NCBI RefSeq assembly: GCF_023101765.2
Contig: NC_064218.1
Span: forward strand, 7,192,001 to 7,256,000
DNA length: 64,000 nt
DNA from: Spodoptera frugiperda
Taxonomy: Eukaryota; Arthropoda; Insecta; Lepidoptera; Noctuidae
Reading direction: 5' to 3'
Shown here: positions 42,715 through 54,600 of the stretch, in pieces
Numbering within the stretch: the first letter of the stretch is position 1
Layout of the letters: each line of letters opens with the position of its first letter
The notes under the pieces: model-generated
Told to the model about the DNA's origin: nothing
Databases searched by the model: none
What the model saw: the letters and a program-made list of their open reading frames with translations, nothing else
Made by a program: the position numbers and the translations under genes

Positions 42715-44445
42715 GTACTGCACTGCACACACTGAGGAGGGATCGCTGCCCTTTAGATCGGGCTGATGAGGTAACTATGCAAACTTTCGTTCTTATATTT
42801 TAGTTTTCTTGTGTTAGTATAATAGGCAGATCCAGTAGTTTGAAGATAGTTATCAGCATTTCTCCAAATACTTATCGTGTTTACGATGGCGATATACGAT
42901 ACAGTACGAACTAAAACATTGTGTTTACGATGCATTGACTGAAATCTTATTTTCCAGGAGGAGGTGCAGCTGTGTGCAACGAAAATTGGTACGAAACTTA
43001 CTGCATGCCGGATTCATAGAATTATTTTATATATGCTACAGAATAGCTTGCGTCTGACTCGCGTTATAATATATTACGCCGATATGGCACCTTTATACTT
43101 AGTAGAAATATTCAATTACCTTAAAATATTACCATCATAATAAGTCGAAATCAGATCCTTGATATAAATGAACAACAATGCAGGCAGATCAATCTCTAGC
43201 ATTCAATTCGTTTCTTAATCCCTTTTTACAATAACTGTTAGGACCCCTAGACATGATGGTAAATTAAATCTAATCTCACAATTATATGCATCTGTAGTAC
43301 CATATTATACATAAGTTTTATTCGAACGAGTACAGACGGCAGATAAAGGTTACGCTGAATGGACCAGATGTGAGAAATTAAATAGTCGTATGTAATTCAT
43401 AATAATAGATCCTTCATACGAATACGCTTTTATGTAATTTTGTGTGTATGTAACTGTGTATATTTTATTTGCATATGTCATAGAAAGTTTCACAAATATC
43501 TCGTAATCTGGCATTTATTTAAAAGATCGTGTTATATGTTGTATATCATCTCGTGATCGTCGTGTTGGCCGAATGTAGTGCAAGGCATCTATGTATAATG
43601 CCTTCTTTGTACAATCACCTATATTGGCACTTTTTCAGAGATTTTAACGGGTTGGCCGAGTACGTTGGTACTCGATGGATGAAATTCTGCACCAATATAG
43701 GAAATTGTCTGGGAGTGTGGATATGTGTCATCGTCATTTGGATGCGACTGAATGTTCGCCAAAGTATGCGTCGCGTAACATTTTAAACTTGTATTATATT
43801 TTGTAGCGTTAGCTACAATATCTAACAGGTACATTATATATTTAGGTACATAATATATTGGAATATTAGTAAATGGAATATTTTTATTTATGTCAACATT
43901 TTAATTTATGAACATTCATCTGTACAAACTGGAAAATTAATCCTGTAAAGTGAACTGTGTTGTACACATTGTATAGTTTTAAAATTCATTAAATTGTGAT
44001 TGATTTCTGGTACCTTCTATACCTTGCATCGAAGAATGGAGACCAATTTGTCAGCTGTTTAGATCAAAGTACCAAGTATGCTTTTAGGTGGTGGCCTAGT
44101 ATAAATAGTTATGCACAAGATACCAATTTTGGAATGGTTTTGAAGTGTTGAAATTGTAATTCTTATAAAAGGACTGCTTGCAAGGTACTGAAAGACATGA
44201 TTACAAAATAGGTTATTTTTAAGTTTAGCACATTGTAATGATATAATATTTTGTAAGGTTACAATATGCAGACACATTTGTAAGGTGTAATTCATGAGAG
44301 TAAATGTTGAAAAACATGTTGTTGTTTATTTATTTAACCCTGTGACTTGTGATTGACTGCACTAGTTATTATTACTACTACTCCTGATAACAAATGTAAC
44401 GTAAAACTATTTTCAAAACAAATAACACTTTCTATCATAACACAT
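42715..44445. other. Rab2 3' flank / probable 3' UTR
   Basis: Between the stop codons of Rab2 and the convergent CENP-L gene. AT-rich with several short open frames but no gene. The Rab2 3' UTR end cannot be fixed from the sequence. Confidence 0.5.
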
Positions 44446-44451
44446 TTTATT
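44446..44451 (-). terminator. Poly(A) signal of the CENP-L gene
   Basis: On the minus strand AATAAA occurs 4 bases after the stop codon, implying a very short 3' UTR. Confidence 0.45.
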
Positions 44452-44455
44452 AATG

Positions 44456-47400
44456 CTATGAATCAGATGCAGATGCATTGCCGGAATCTCTCTCCGAGTA
44501 CATATCATGACTGATGTCATTTAGCACAGTAAACACACAGTTGACAATCTCTGGTGTCTTCATTTTCACTGCTCCACTGTTCTTTACCTCTGCTCTGGGC
44601 ATTGACACCTCACACAGATCAAATGTAGTAATATCTATGAGGCTAGAGTCAAATATTTGGTTCTGTAGAATTTGGTATACTAATGTCACTAGATCAGACT
44701 TCTTTGTAACTTCGTCTTTGATCCTGGAAAAAAAAATTGTTTTATTATAATTTTGAAAAGTGTTTAATCACGAAACACTAAGGGCGGCTTGCGCATCATC
44801 GCTAAATACAGTTTAAAAGCGAGGTAAACGCATTTAGTCTGTTAATTACATTTAGCGTCTTGCACAACAAAAATTTAGGCACTAATCACGTTTAACGAAC
44901 TGTCAAAGTTAAATACCCAAAGATGGCTATTTAGCTTCGCTAAATACGTTTAGTACCAATCGCGCGTCATCATATTTATGTAGGTTATAGACATTTTACT
45001 ATTATTTTATAAAAGATAGCTACTTCCGCGCGGTTTCACCCGCTCTGCTTGGCTCCTATTGGTCATAGCATGATGTTTCATAGCCTATAACCTTCCTCGA
45101 TAAATGTACTATTCAACACAAAAAGAATTATTCAAATCGAACCAGTAGTTCTAGAGATTAGCGCGTTCAAACAAACAAACAAACAATCAAACAAACAAAC
45201 AAACTCTTCAGCTTTATAATATTAGTATAGATTGTAAAGAGGTCGGTAGGAAGTTTCTAAGATGGATTTGTGGGAATTGTATTCTGCCGACGATGAGAAG
45301 ATTATAGAATATATTGATAGACCGAGGGAATTGTTTGAGACAGCAGACTTATTTGGAATGTAATTTGGAATGAACACAAATTCTTCAGGTTTCGTCTAAC
45401 GAAAGAAACCACAATATTTTTGTTACAGCAAATAGCCCCACATTTAAAAACCAGCAACAAGTAAGGAAATGTACTTTTATTAATGGATATGGACTGCCTC
45501 GTTGGCCGAGTGGTTGCAAGTGCGACTTCTTTTGGTCGAGCAAAGTATTACTGGGCTTTTTCGGTTTTTCGAAAATTTCTCAGTAGTAGCACGGAGTCTG
45601 GACATGTGCCCGGTATAAGGCAATAGGCTCACCACACATTATATGGGACTTACAACATAAATTGTGAAAATTGGGTGTAAACATAATGTGTGGCTTAAAG
45701 GCGTGATGATATGTATGTATTAATGGATATTCAATAAATAGTAATAAATAAAAACTAGCAACAAGTAAGGAAATGTACTTTTATTAATGGATATTCAATA
45801 AATAATAGCTATTTTGACCTAGTCATTTTGCTTTTCACTCTGTTTTATTTGGTCAGTCTTTATGCACTCAATAATATGGGTGTATGGTTCCATCGCTGCA
45901 AGCAGTGTTATCAGTTCTTCTTTTGTATAATTAGGCCTCCGGGCCCTAGAAGAAACACTTTTTTTTGCCATGGTAATTATGACTCAACTAAAATAATTAT
46001 TAATCAATAAAAAATACCACGAGAACAATTCACAAATCACAATAGCACAATGTGTGACAGCTCGGTTGACTTGATGTGTCAGTTGAAAGTTCGTCGGTCC
46101 ATATTACGCATTTTTGTTTTAAGAAATGCAACAATTTTGCTCTAAGTCAAATCTACAACGCACGAAAGTGTAAAAAGGAACGTAAGAAACTGCATTACCG
46201 ACTCTCTAACTATGATTAGTTAAATTACCATCCATACGGACATGAGCAAGAGATTTTTAATTGTATTTAGGTTAAACATATTTAGCAAGATAAACACATT
46301 TAACTAAATTCTGTTTAGACCAAATGTTGCGCAAGCCGCCCTAAATAAACTAAAAATCATGGTTTACTCATGTAAATTAATGGAGAAAAGCTCTACTTTA
46401 CTGGACTGTGTAAAGTTTGTACTACAGAAAGATAATAATTATGGTTTCTGAGTTAGTAGAGAATTAAACTTACCCATTGCATATGATCTGGATGTCCCCA
46501 ACTTCAAATGATAGATTCAGCTTGTCTTTGTGGTCAACTTGTGGTGTCTTGTATGTCAATGTAAATGGGTCTGTGCTGCGAGATGAGTCACTTTCAACAA
46601 AGTTGAAACCCAAGTACAGCAGTTGTTGCTGAAAATGAAAAACAAGATAATTATTATTACTGATTAGCCCTTGAACTATCCAAATACAAGTTCAATAACA
46701 GAATTCAGTCCTATAATCAGTTTTCAAGCTGATAGGCTACATGGCTACAATAATTATTTAACTTTCTAGTTAGGGAGCAGTTAGTTTGGGGATTGATCAT
46801 TGATGTAGTCTACATCAACATTAATCTCCAGCCTCGAAACTATCTCTAACACAAAAAATCGTACTGGAAAAGACAACAAATACACAAATGCAAAGAATTT
46901 TAGTAAAGATGTAAATGTATGTAAGTAATATAAGGCAAAAGAGTGTAGAAAAAATACCTGTGTAAAACTAAATTGTTTTATCTGGCAATCAAATATGGTC
47001 TGTAATGTAGTCTTCACAGCAGTGCTAATCCTTTGTTCACCTCGTTCCAGCATGTAAGGTAAATGGGTGGCAGAGTCCACTGAGACGTTAATACCCCAAG
47101 ACAGGAGAATGGCTGCATAGGAGACCTTACTTTTATTGTTCTTGTCTTGTGATGATGATAACACATTTATCTAAAAATATAAATTGTGTAAATAGCACGG
47201 ATAATAGATAATTAATTGAAATACTTCTGGTGTTGGTAACAGTTTGTATCATAATTTCTATTATAATCTGTGAAGGGATACTGGAAACTAAACAGAAATA
47301 GCACACCCTTGTTGACTATAAGAGCGGTTGAGTCTCTTTTGTTAACTAAACAATTGAATCCTTTTACATTATTCCTTGTGCACCAAATCAACCAAGAATA

Positions 47401-47795
47401 AGTATTAAAAGAATACTCACAATCAAAGCACTGGGATCGTCTTCTGAATACTTTAGATTGACTTGTTCTTCAATTTGAACCACGTATTTAGTTGATGAAT
47501 TAGCTGGCATAGCACTCACAAGAGCTTGTCTGATTTTAGACGCATATTGTTTGAGTTTCACTGTACCGTATTGCAAATTGTATAACGGCGATACTTTGCT
47601 CAATCGCCATATACCTTCATTGTAAATTGCTGCAAAAGTGCCACTTTAATTTTAGAGGAAAGTTTCAAACATGGTAATATTTTGTAAACAATAAACTTAT
47701 TTTGTCTTACCAGCTAAGGGATCGCCTGTAATGATATTTTTTGAGATTGAATTATTTTCTCTCTGCCAAGCAGGCTCTGATCGATACATAGCCAT
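44456..47795 (-). CDS. Centromere protein L-like (309 aa, 5 exons)
   Basis: CENP-L is a subunit of the constitutive centromere-associated network that pairs with CENP-N at the inner kinetochore. Exons (minus strand): 47795-47711, 47629-47421, 47170-46958, 46628-46474, 44723-44456; phases join into 310 codons. Family-like features are WRLSKVSPLYNLQYGTVKLK near residue 40; the block ending TIFDCQIKQF at the end of exon 3, resembling the CENP-L WLQ-FDC segment; and the last exon's KDEVTKKSDL and following region. Length is close to vertebrate CENP-L (about 340). The last intron (44724-46473) carries a decayed Harbinger element. Assignment rests on remembered family patterns, not on alignment. 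Start chosen at MAMYRSEPAW; a second Met is two codons later. Confidence 0.68.
45014..45236 (+). repeat. LINE 3'-tail fragment, same family as 60223-60416
   Basis: Shares CTACTTCCGCGCGGTTTCAC, TTCCTCGATAAATG, AGTTCTAGAGATTAGCGCGT and an (ACAA)n tract with the copy at 60223. The longer ACAA tract here is broken by one CAATC. It ends CTTTATAATATTAGTATAGA. Confidence 0.75.
45262..45463 (+). pseudogene. Harbinger transposase N-terminal remnant
   Basis: From the ATG at 45262 the frame gives YIDRPRELFETADLF, then a stop at 45361. In the shifted frame from about 45371 it continues NEHKFFRFRLTKETTIFLLQ. Together these resemble the N-terminus of Harbinger nucleases (a short acidic start, then F-R-x-R-L-x-K). 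A 12-bp tandem duplication (TAATTTGGAATG) sits at the break. Confidence 0.65.
45491..45717 (+). mobile_element. Full-length tRNA-derived SINE, family C, 13-bp target duplication
   Basis: Flanked by TATTAATGGATAT (45478-45490 and 45718-45730). The head CTCGTTGGCCGAGTGGTTGC matches a polymerase III A box (TGGCCGAGTGG). The body has GTCTGGACATGTGCCCGGTA, as in 27432 and 31240. Confidence 0.88.
45819..45971 (-). pseudogene. Harbinger Myb/SANT-like protein, N-terminal remnant (50 aa)
   Basis: The minus-strand ATG at 45971 opens RARRPNYTKEELITLLAAME followed by PYTHIIECIKTD, the start of the Myb/SANT-like DNA-binding domain encoded by the second gene of PIF/Harbinger elements. A stop after 50 residues ends it before the domain is complete. 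Opposite orientation to the transposase relic. Confidence 0.65.
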
Positions 47796-48675
47796 TATTG
47801 TGTCCTGTTTTGTTCAATATTTATTTAATATCACATCAATGTATTCAAAGTAAACAACTAGAAGTTCACACAACTTTTGAATCACAAAATGTCGTTGCCC
47901 GTTGACGTTTGTTTGACTTTTAAAGTTTTGACAATACTCTATGCTCTCTGTCATTTCTCTATGGGCTATTCAATTTCAAACATTTTTTTATTTTTTCTAT
48001 GAATAACACAACATCGCATGCTTTTTTCACTATAAAAGACAAGTCAATAAACAAAACAACAACAATTATTACGACGGTACGGTAGGGTCACTAATAATAG
48101 TACATAGTCATACCTACATGGTAATGGCAGACTGGGTGAAACAAAACATTATATCGTTCTGTTTCTTTTCTTTACATTACATTGGCATAAGTTACTCTTT
48201 TTCTACTGTGAGTGAGACAAAAGATATCGCATAGTCTATAGGCTTCTCTGTCTACGCTATGGATAGTTCCGATTTATGTCTGACATTAGAACATATGACA
48301 TATGTCATTATGACTGTCAAAATGACAATGACGTGCCAAGCTAATCTGACAAATACTTGTTTTGCTGGTCTGGTTGCTGGTTGTTCACTGAGCAATTTTA
48401 AGTAATAAACTTCGTATTTGTTCACAATATATTGTAACGTCACACGTTAGCGTCACAGTTACAGGGCAATTTGAGATCGAAGGTATGTAATCTGTTGATA
48501 CAATAACAACTGAGGGAATGATCAATGTTATCAAACTTTATCTTATAAGTGGAACGTACATAACTTGTTTATCGAAAGCGAATGTTAAGTTGGACTTTGA
48601 GATTGATAATTACGCCGGGTTGTAACTGTGTGTTGCTCGGTTTCGTGCTCATTTACATTCCGTTTGTCGCGAAGG
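47796..48675. promoter_or_regulatory. 880-bp divergent promoter region
   Basis: Between the CENP-L start (minus) and the multifunctional enzyme start (plus). Contains AT-rich unique sequence and a palindromic ACATATGACATATGTCAT stretch near 48291-48308. No definite TATA box. Confidence 0.45.
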
Positions 48676-51600
48676 ATGGACCAGCTACGTTTTGACGGTC
48701 GTGTTGCGGTGGTGACTGGAGCCGGTGGTGGTCTCGGCAAGGCCTATGCCCTGCTTCTGGCGTCAAGAGGTGCTAAAGTCGTGGTCAACGACCTCGGTGG
48801 TGCCCGCGATGGAGTTGGAAAATCAAACTTCGCCGACGCTGTTGTGAAAGAAATTAAGGACAAAGGTATGAATCTGCTTAATTTTATTAATTAATTTATT
48901 ACCTCATTAAATAAACTGATATGATCTACTGGTCTTTTGTTGTCTGTTGTTGTCTACTAAGATGACAGCAAAATTATAAATAGCTAATCACCAGAATAAT
49001 AAGATTTACATCAGTAAACAGGTTTTACTAAAAAGTTATTACTTCAAATTTTTTTAGTACTTGTATGTTTTTGTTGTTGACTTTGGACTCTGCTTCTTAA
49101 CTTTGTACTCAAGGTTAAAGGATCTCAGACACAATTGAAGTAACACTAGCTATTGATATAACACCTATCAAATAATAAATGAAAACATTGTGAATATTTG
49201 TTAATGTTTTTTACAAACATGAATTTTGAAGATCATTTTATATTTGTGATAAAATTTAATCTTTGGTACTTGAAATGTTTTGTTTAATTTTTATCTCTCT
49301 CTTGGTATAAAAAAGCAAATATTTATCATTATTTAGATAAATGGAGATGCTGGTTATAATAAAACAATATAACTAGTAATATAGTGTGATATTGTGTGTG
49401 AAAAGTTATAACTACATTTTTAGTTCATTGCATTATAGTCATTGACCCTTTGAATATAAATTAGAATTTCCGGTGGAATGTATTTCTGGTCTAATTAGAA
49501 TAAGTCATTGACCTTAAACCTTAGTATATAGGTAACATCAGTACATTGCACTTTCTGAGCCTTAAATTCTGTTATATCTAGTAAACAACTTACTTCTGTT
49601 CATTGTTAAATACACATCAAAAAAGTTTATTAAGGTCTTTTACAAGACTATGATAGTCTCATTTAACTTCTCTGCATTTACCAAGTTCACTTTTAATAAC
49701 AAATTATGTTCATACAAAAGTAGTATCTAAGCATTGGATATAAGGTCTTAGTTTCTTTAGTTCATTTCAATAACAAAATTGTTCATACAGAAGTAGTCTT
49801 TAAGGATTGGAAATAAAGATTATTATAGTTCATTTCTATTAACAAATTTCTTCATATAAAAAGTAGTCTCAAAGCAACGGAAATAAGGTCTATTTTAGTT
49901 AATTTTTAATAACAAAATTTGTTCATACAAAAGTAGTCTCTAAGCATGGGAAACAAGGTTTATTTGGGAGTGAGTGTGAATGAACAATGATGTCCAATTG
50001 GGGATTTAGAATGAACAAAGCCCCAAATCAATGCATACATTATAGTTCTCTATAGGAAACAATGGTTAATCAAAATTGGTTACTAAAGTTCATTGGTTAT
50101 GTAGTTTGCTCATAAATTCACCCTTTGGTCAGTCCAAAGATCAAAGATTGTTGTAGTTATGTAGATAAAAATTTATAGCACACCATAAATCGCACAACCT
50201 TTAGTTTTTATAGAGGTAGATAACAAGCAGATAGTTAATAGATAACTGTTGCTTAATACCAACATAATATAATTAACTATCTCGTTTATGAAATAAAACA
50301 TTAGTCTATGCTCCCTATGTATCTTATAATTGTATAATAATATCAAACTTCTTGTGTAATGCACACCAATTATAGTATCTATCAGCTGTTATATACAATA
50401 GTACACTGTATGTGCGGACTACCCAGTTGGTTTACAAGGGTTGCGGCTCGAAAAGCAGGAGTAGGAATGGGGTGGGTTAGTCAGTAAGAGTCTGACATGC
50501 CCTCTCGCCTTGCCCAAGGCATTGCATGATTTCCCCCCTCAAAAACAAAAACAGCTGTATAAAATGTATAACATTTTGTATAAAAAAATATTTGTTATTT
50601 ATTTTGTTATATCTTTACTGTCTGTTTTTAATATAATAAGCATATGATTTACACATAAGAAACTATATATCATATCATGTATCTTAGTTATATCATATCA
50701 ACCATACATAAGCATCATATCTTTGCAGCATAAGGTAATGCAGAAACTATCTCCATACCTGCCATTAGCCAACTTAAAATAACTAAAGATTTCACTCTCA
50801 ATAGATTTGTGAACTTAGGATTCTTAGGAAGAAACAAGTGATAGCCTGAACTCAGGTAGAAACAAGTGATTGTCTGTTTTCGTAATATTTAAGAAAAATG
50901 AGGGTTCCCAAAATAAATGTGTTCAATACTCTTAGAATCTGGGGAAAAACAAGAATCAAAGGTTTCATACTCTTTCAGTCTTAGTTTATTCTTTGACTTA
51001 ATTTATATACTAATTATTTTTTTCAAACCACAGGTGGTATCGCAGTAGCAGATTACAACAATGTCGTTGAAGGCGAGAAGATTATTAAGACCGCCTTAGA
51101 TAACTTCGGTAGGATTGATATCCTTATCAACAACGCTGGTATTCTTCGCGATAGGAGCTTCACAAAAATGTCCGACCAGGTAGATATGATGGATTAAATT
51201 ATCTCTAGGTTACTAGGCGTATTTACAATAATAAAATCAGTCTGCTGTAAAAATATTGACGTCAGCGTGACAACGCATTTTTTTATTAAAGGACATTAAG
51301 ACAATTAGCACATTATTTAAGCTGATCACCCGCATTAAGCAAGTGTGGTGATTAATGCTTAAATCTTCTCCGTGTAAGAAGAGACCTTTGGTCAGCAGTG
51401 GCCACTTATAGGCTGATGATGTTATGTGAATACAATTAGAAATATTCCTACCTAATTCCTAAAGAATATGATTCTTTAATTCTATTTATTATTTATATAT
51501 ACATTCTTTATGATATTTCTACCGCAGAACAAAGCCCTTTGTGGCTTTTCTAAATATAACTTGTTTACTAAAGATGGCATTTTCTCACAAAGACACTTCA

Positions 51601-54600
51601 AGAAAATCATATATAAAATAAATAACTAAATAAATGTTTATTTTGTGTAAAAAGCTAGATTACAAAATAAAAATTATTACCTAAAAACAAAGGATAAAAA
51701 AGAAAATCCATTTATGTGCTATGATACAGAGGAAAATATTTCGTTTTCAACTAGGTACTATTTAAATATGTTGCAATGGCCTAACAATAATATCGACTTC
51801 TTTCTTCCACCTAGGACTGGGACCTCATTCACCTAGTCCACCTGAAAGGTGCCTTCAAGACCACCCACGCCGCATGGGAGCACTTCAGGAAGCAGAAGTA
51901 TGGCCGTGTCATCATGACCTCCAGTAACGCCGGTATCTTCGGAAACTTTGGACAGGCTAACTACAGGTGTGTACACATTTCTGAGAGATTTTTGTAAAAA
52001 AAAAACTTTGCCCCACACTAGGATTTTCTCCTGTGTCGTGATTGCGTTTACAAACATACAATTCCACATACACATGACACTCAGACCCGGAATAACAATT
52101 TGTGGATCACACAAAGAGTTGTTCCATACAGATCGAATGTACATATTCATAACATAACTTGGTTAAATAGTGGCATTTCTTGAAAATATGCCACAATATC
52201 TACACAATGAATGCTACGGCCGTCTGGTCACATACCAATGCATAAATATAATGAATGATTTCCATTCATTTTCACATATTTATGTACATAAAAGGGAATT
52301 TGAAACAATGACTAGTGAAAACCTTATATGAATAAACAAGAATGCTTTATTAATACAACTTAGTTCATTATGAAGGTATTTTATATAGTATAATATGTAT
52401 TGATATTGTATAGTACTAAAGTATGCTTCGACTAAAAATTATGTCAAGTGCAAGTCACTACAAGTCACAGTACACCCAGGAATTACAGAATTTACTTTTG
52501 TCGGTTAATGTATCTACATAATATATGTGATGGGGAAGTAAGGACTTGTTTCACAATGTCTGAATAGCCGCTATGTATCAGATAACATTGAATTAAGACC
52601 GTAATTTGTATGCACTATCTGTCACATAAGTTTATCGGACACTTATATGAAGGTGGTGAAACAGGCGCTCATTTTTATGTATTTACACACGAAATTGTTC
52701 ATTGTAACTAAGTATTAGACTAATCATGACTGTCCATATCACTATGTAAAACATAAAAATGTTAAAGACACTCATTAATTAGCATTACAACTGAAAACGA
52801 CCGTTTCGTCCTTTTATAAACATGTATTCGTAAAAACTATATATAACTATCTACTCACAATCACTCACAATCACGCTTTGCAATTTATAATTTGCGGCCA
52901 CTTGACCAACAAGACAATCACATAATATCATACATTTATTGATTTGTTGTCTACAGCGCTGCAAAAATGGGTCTGGTCGGTTTGACCAACACCCTGGCTA
53001 TTGAGGGAGCTAAATACAACATTAAGGTGAACACCATCGTGCCCACCGCTGCCTCTCGTCTCACTGAAGACATTCTGCCCCCAGAAATGTTTGAGGCGAT
53101 GAAGCCTGAACTCATTGCGCCTGTTGTTGTGAGTATCACGTTTTAAAGTTAAAGACGCAAGCATATTTATATAAGGTGTTTCAAAATTATCTGCCACGGC
53201 TTTATTGGGAGGTGGTGAGTTTGAAGATTACAATAGTGAAGACATTTCGTACCTCGGACCAGTTAATTTAATTTGAGAACATAATGATGTTAATAAGCAT
53301 TGACTCTACTTTGCATAAAGTGCATCACAAATGCGCAATATTTCTGACAGTGAAAGATAGCTCTTTCATAACAAATACACATGTAAATTACTTTTTGTAT
53401 GAAAAAAAATAAATTTTTCAGGTGGTAGGTTTCGGCCGTCGGCATTATAACCACCCACCGAGCAAAACCGTGTCGCCAAGCAGCCTAGCCGTGTTCCGCC
53501 ACGATGCTCGGTGACGCCGTACGAGAGGATGGGTCGAAGTGTTTGTTCCACTATGGGTAGACCGATCTGGCGCGCGCTGGTGTGGCTGCATCGGGTGGCC
53601 AGTCGCGGAGGGTAGCGGGATCCGAGGCACGGTGCACCGCTGGCCGACCGCAGATAGTTGGGGGCCCAATTAGCGTGCTAGCCACACGTGAAAGGCTGCC
53701 CCGCCATCTAGCGAAAAATCCCACGTATACGCCATCGTGCCGGTTGGCGACCGGAAGAGAGGGCCCGATGGATTTACGTGGGGGGGCTCGGGCGTCCCCG
53801 CAGTCTCCAGGCTGGCCTCCCAATGGTGTAGCCAACTGCGGTGCGCGTCTGGGGGTCGCCTGTGTGGGGAAACATTTCACTACCATTCTCTCAGCAACTT
53901 ATTTACGATTATGAAAACGAGAGCTAAGAAAAGGGTTCAACAGCGGCTGCACTCCTCTCCCTCAAAGTGCACCTCTCCAACATCCGAGGCTTGCACTCAA
54001 ATCTCAATGCGGTCCATCACCATCTGGAGACCGAGAACCCAACGCTCTTGTTTCTCTCGGAGACCCAGATCAGATGTCCGTCGGACGTATCATACCTGAA
54101 CTACCCAGGCTTTTCCCTGGAGCACAATTTCGTTCCCCGTGCAGGCGTATGCCTATACGTCCAAGACGGCGTCTGTTACCGGCGTCTCCGAAACTTTGAG
54201 GACCCCAGTTTTTCAACCTTGTGGATACTGGTGGACACAGGCATAGAGAAAATCCTCTATGCCTGTGTCTACCGGTCGCACAGCGGAGATTTGGAGACGA
54301 CCAGATTAGCGCAGCACCTTGTGGAGACGGCGGATGCGGCTCGGCAGAGGTACCCTTCGGCCCAGTTGGTGTTACTGGGGGACTTTAACGCCCATCACCA
54401 GGAGTGGCTGTTCCCATACCAGTGCACTGACCATGCTGGGAGGGAAATGCGTAAGCTTGCGCTAACGCTTGGCCTGACCCAGCTGGTCCAGGAGGCCACA
54501 AGGGTGCCCGATGTCGACTCGCACACTGCCAACTGCCTAGACCTTCTGCTGACAACTGATCCAGACAGCTACTCGGTGTCAGTATCTTCACCCTTGGGTA

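Larger units (their letters stand above)
44782..46341. mobile_element. Decayed PIF/Harbinger transposon (1,560 bp) with nested SINE and LINE tail
   Basis: The terminal inverted repeats are GGGCGGCTTGCGCA at both ends, flanked by TAA at 44779-44781 and 46342-46344, the 3-bp duplication of PIF/Harbinger. Inside are a relic of the transposase N-terminus (plus strand, 45262-45463) and of the second, Myb/SANT-like protein (minus strand, 45819-45971). Nested are a LINE tail (45014-45236), a SINE (45491-45717) and a tandem duplication of about 65 bp. Most of the transposase catalytic domain is gone. Confidence 0.85.

Noticed and set aside
53551..53914. Overlapping 110-aa frames on both strands in the 5' part of the retrotransposon as an ORF1
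   Set aside because: Both exist only because the region is GC-rich and stop-poor. No zinc knuckle or RRM-like motif is visible, and neither frame is favoured by the other copy.
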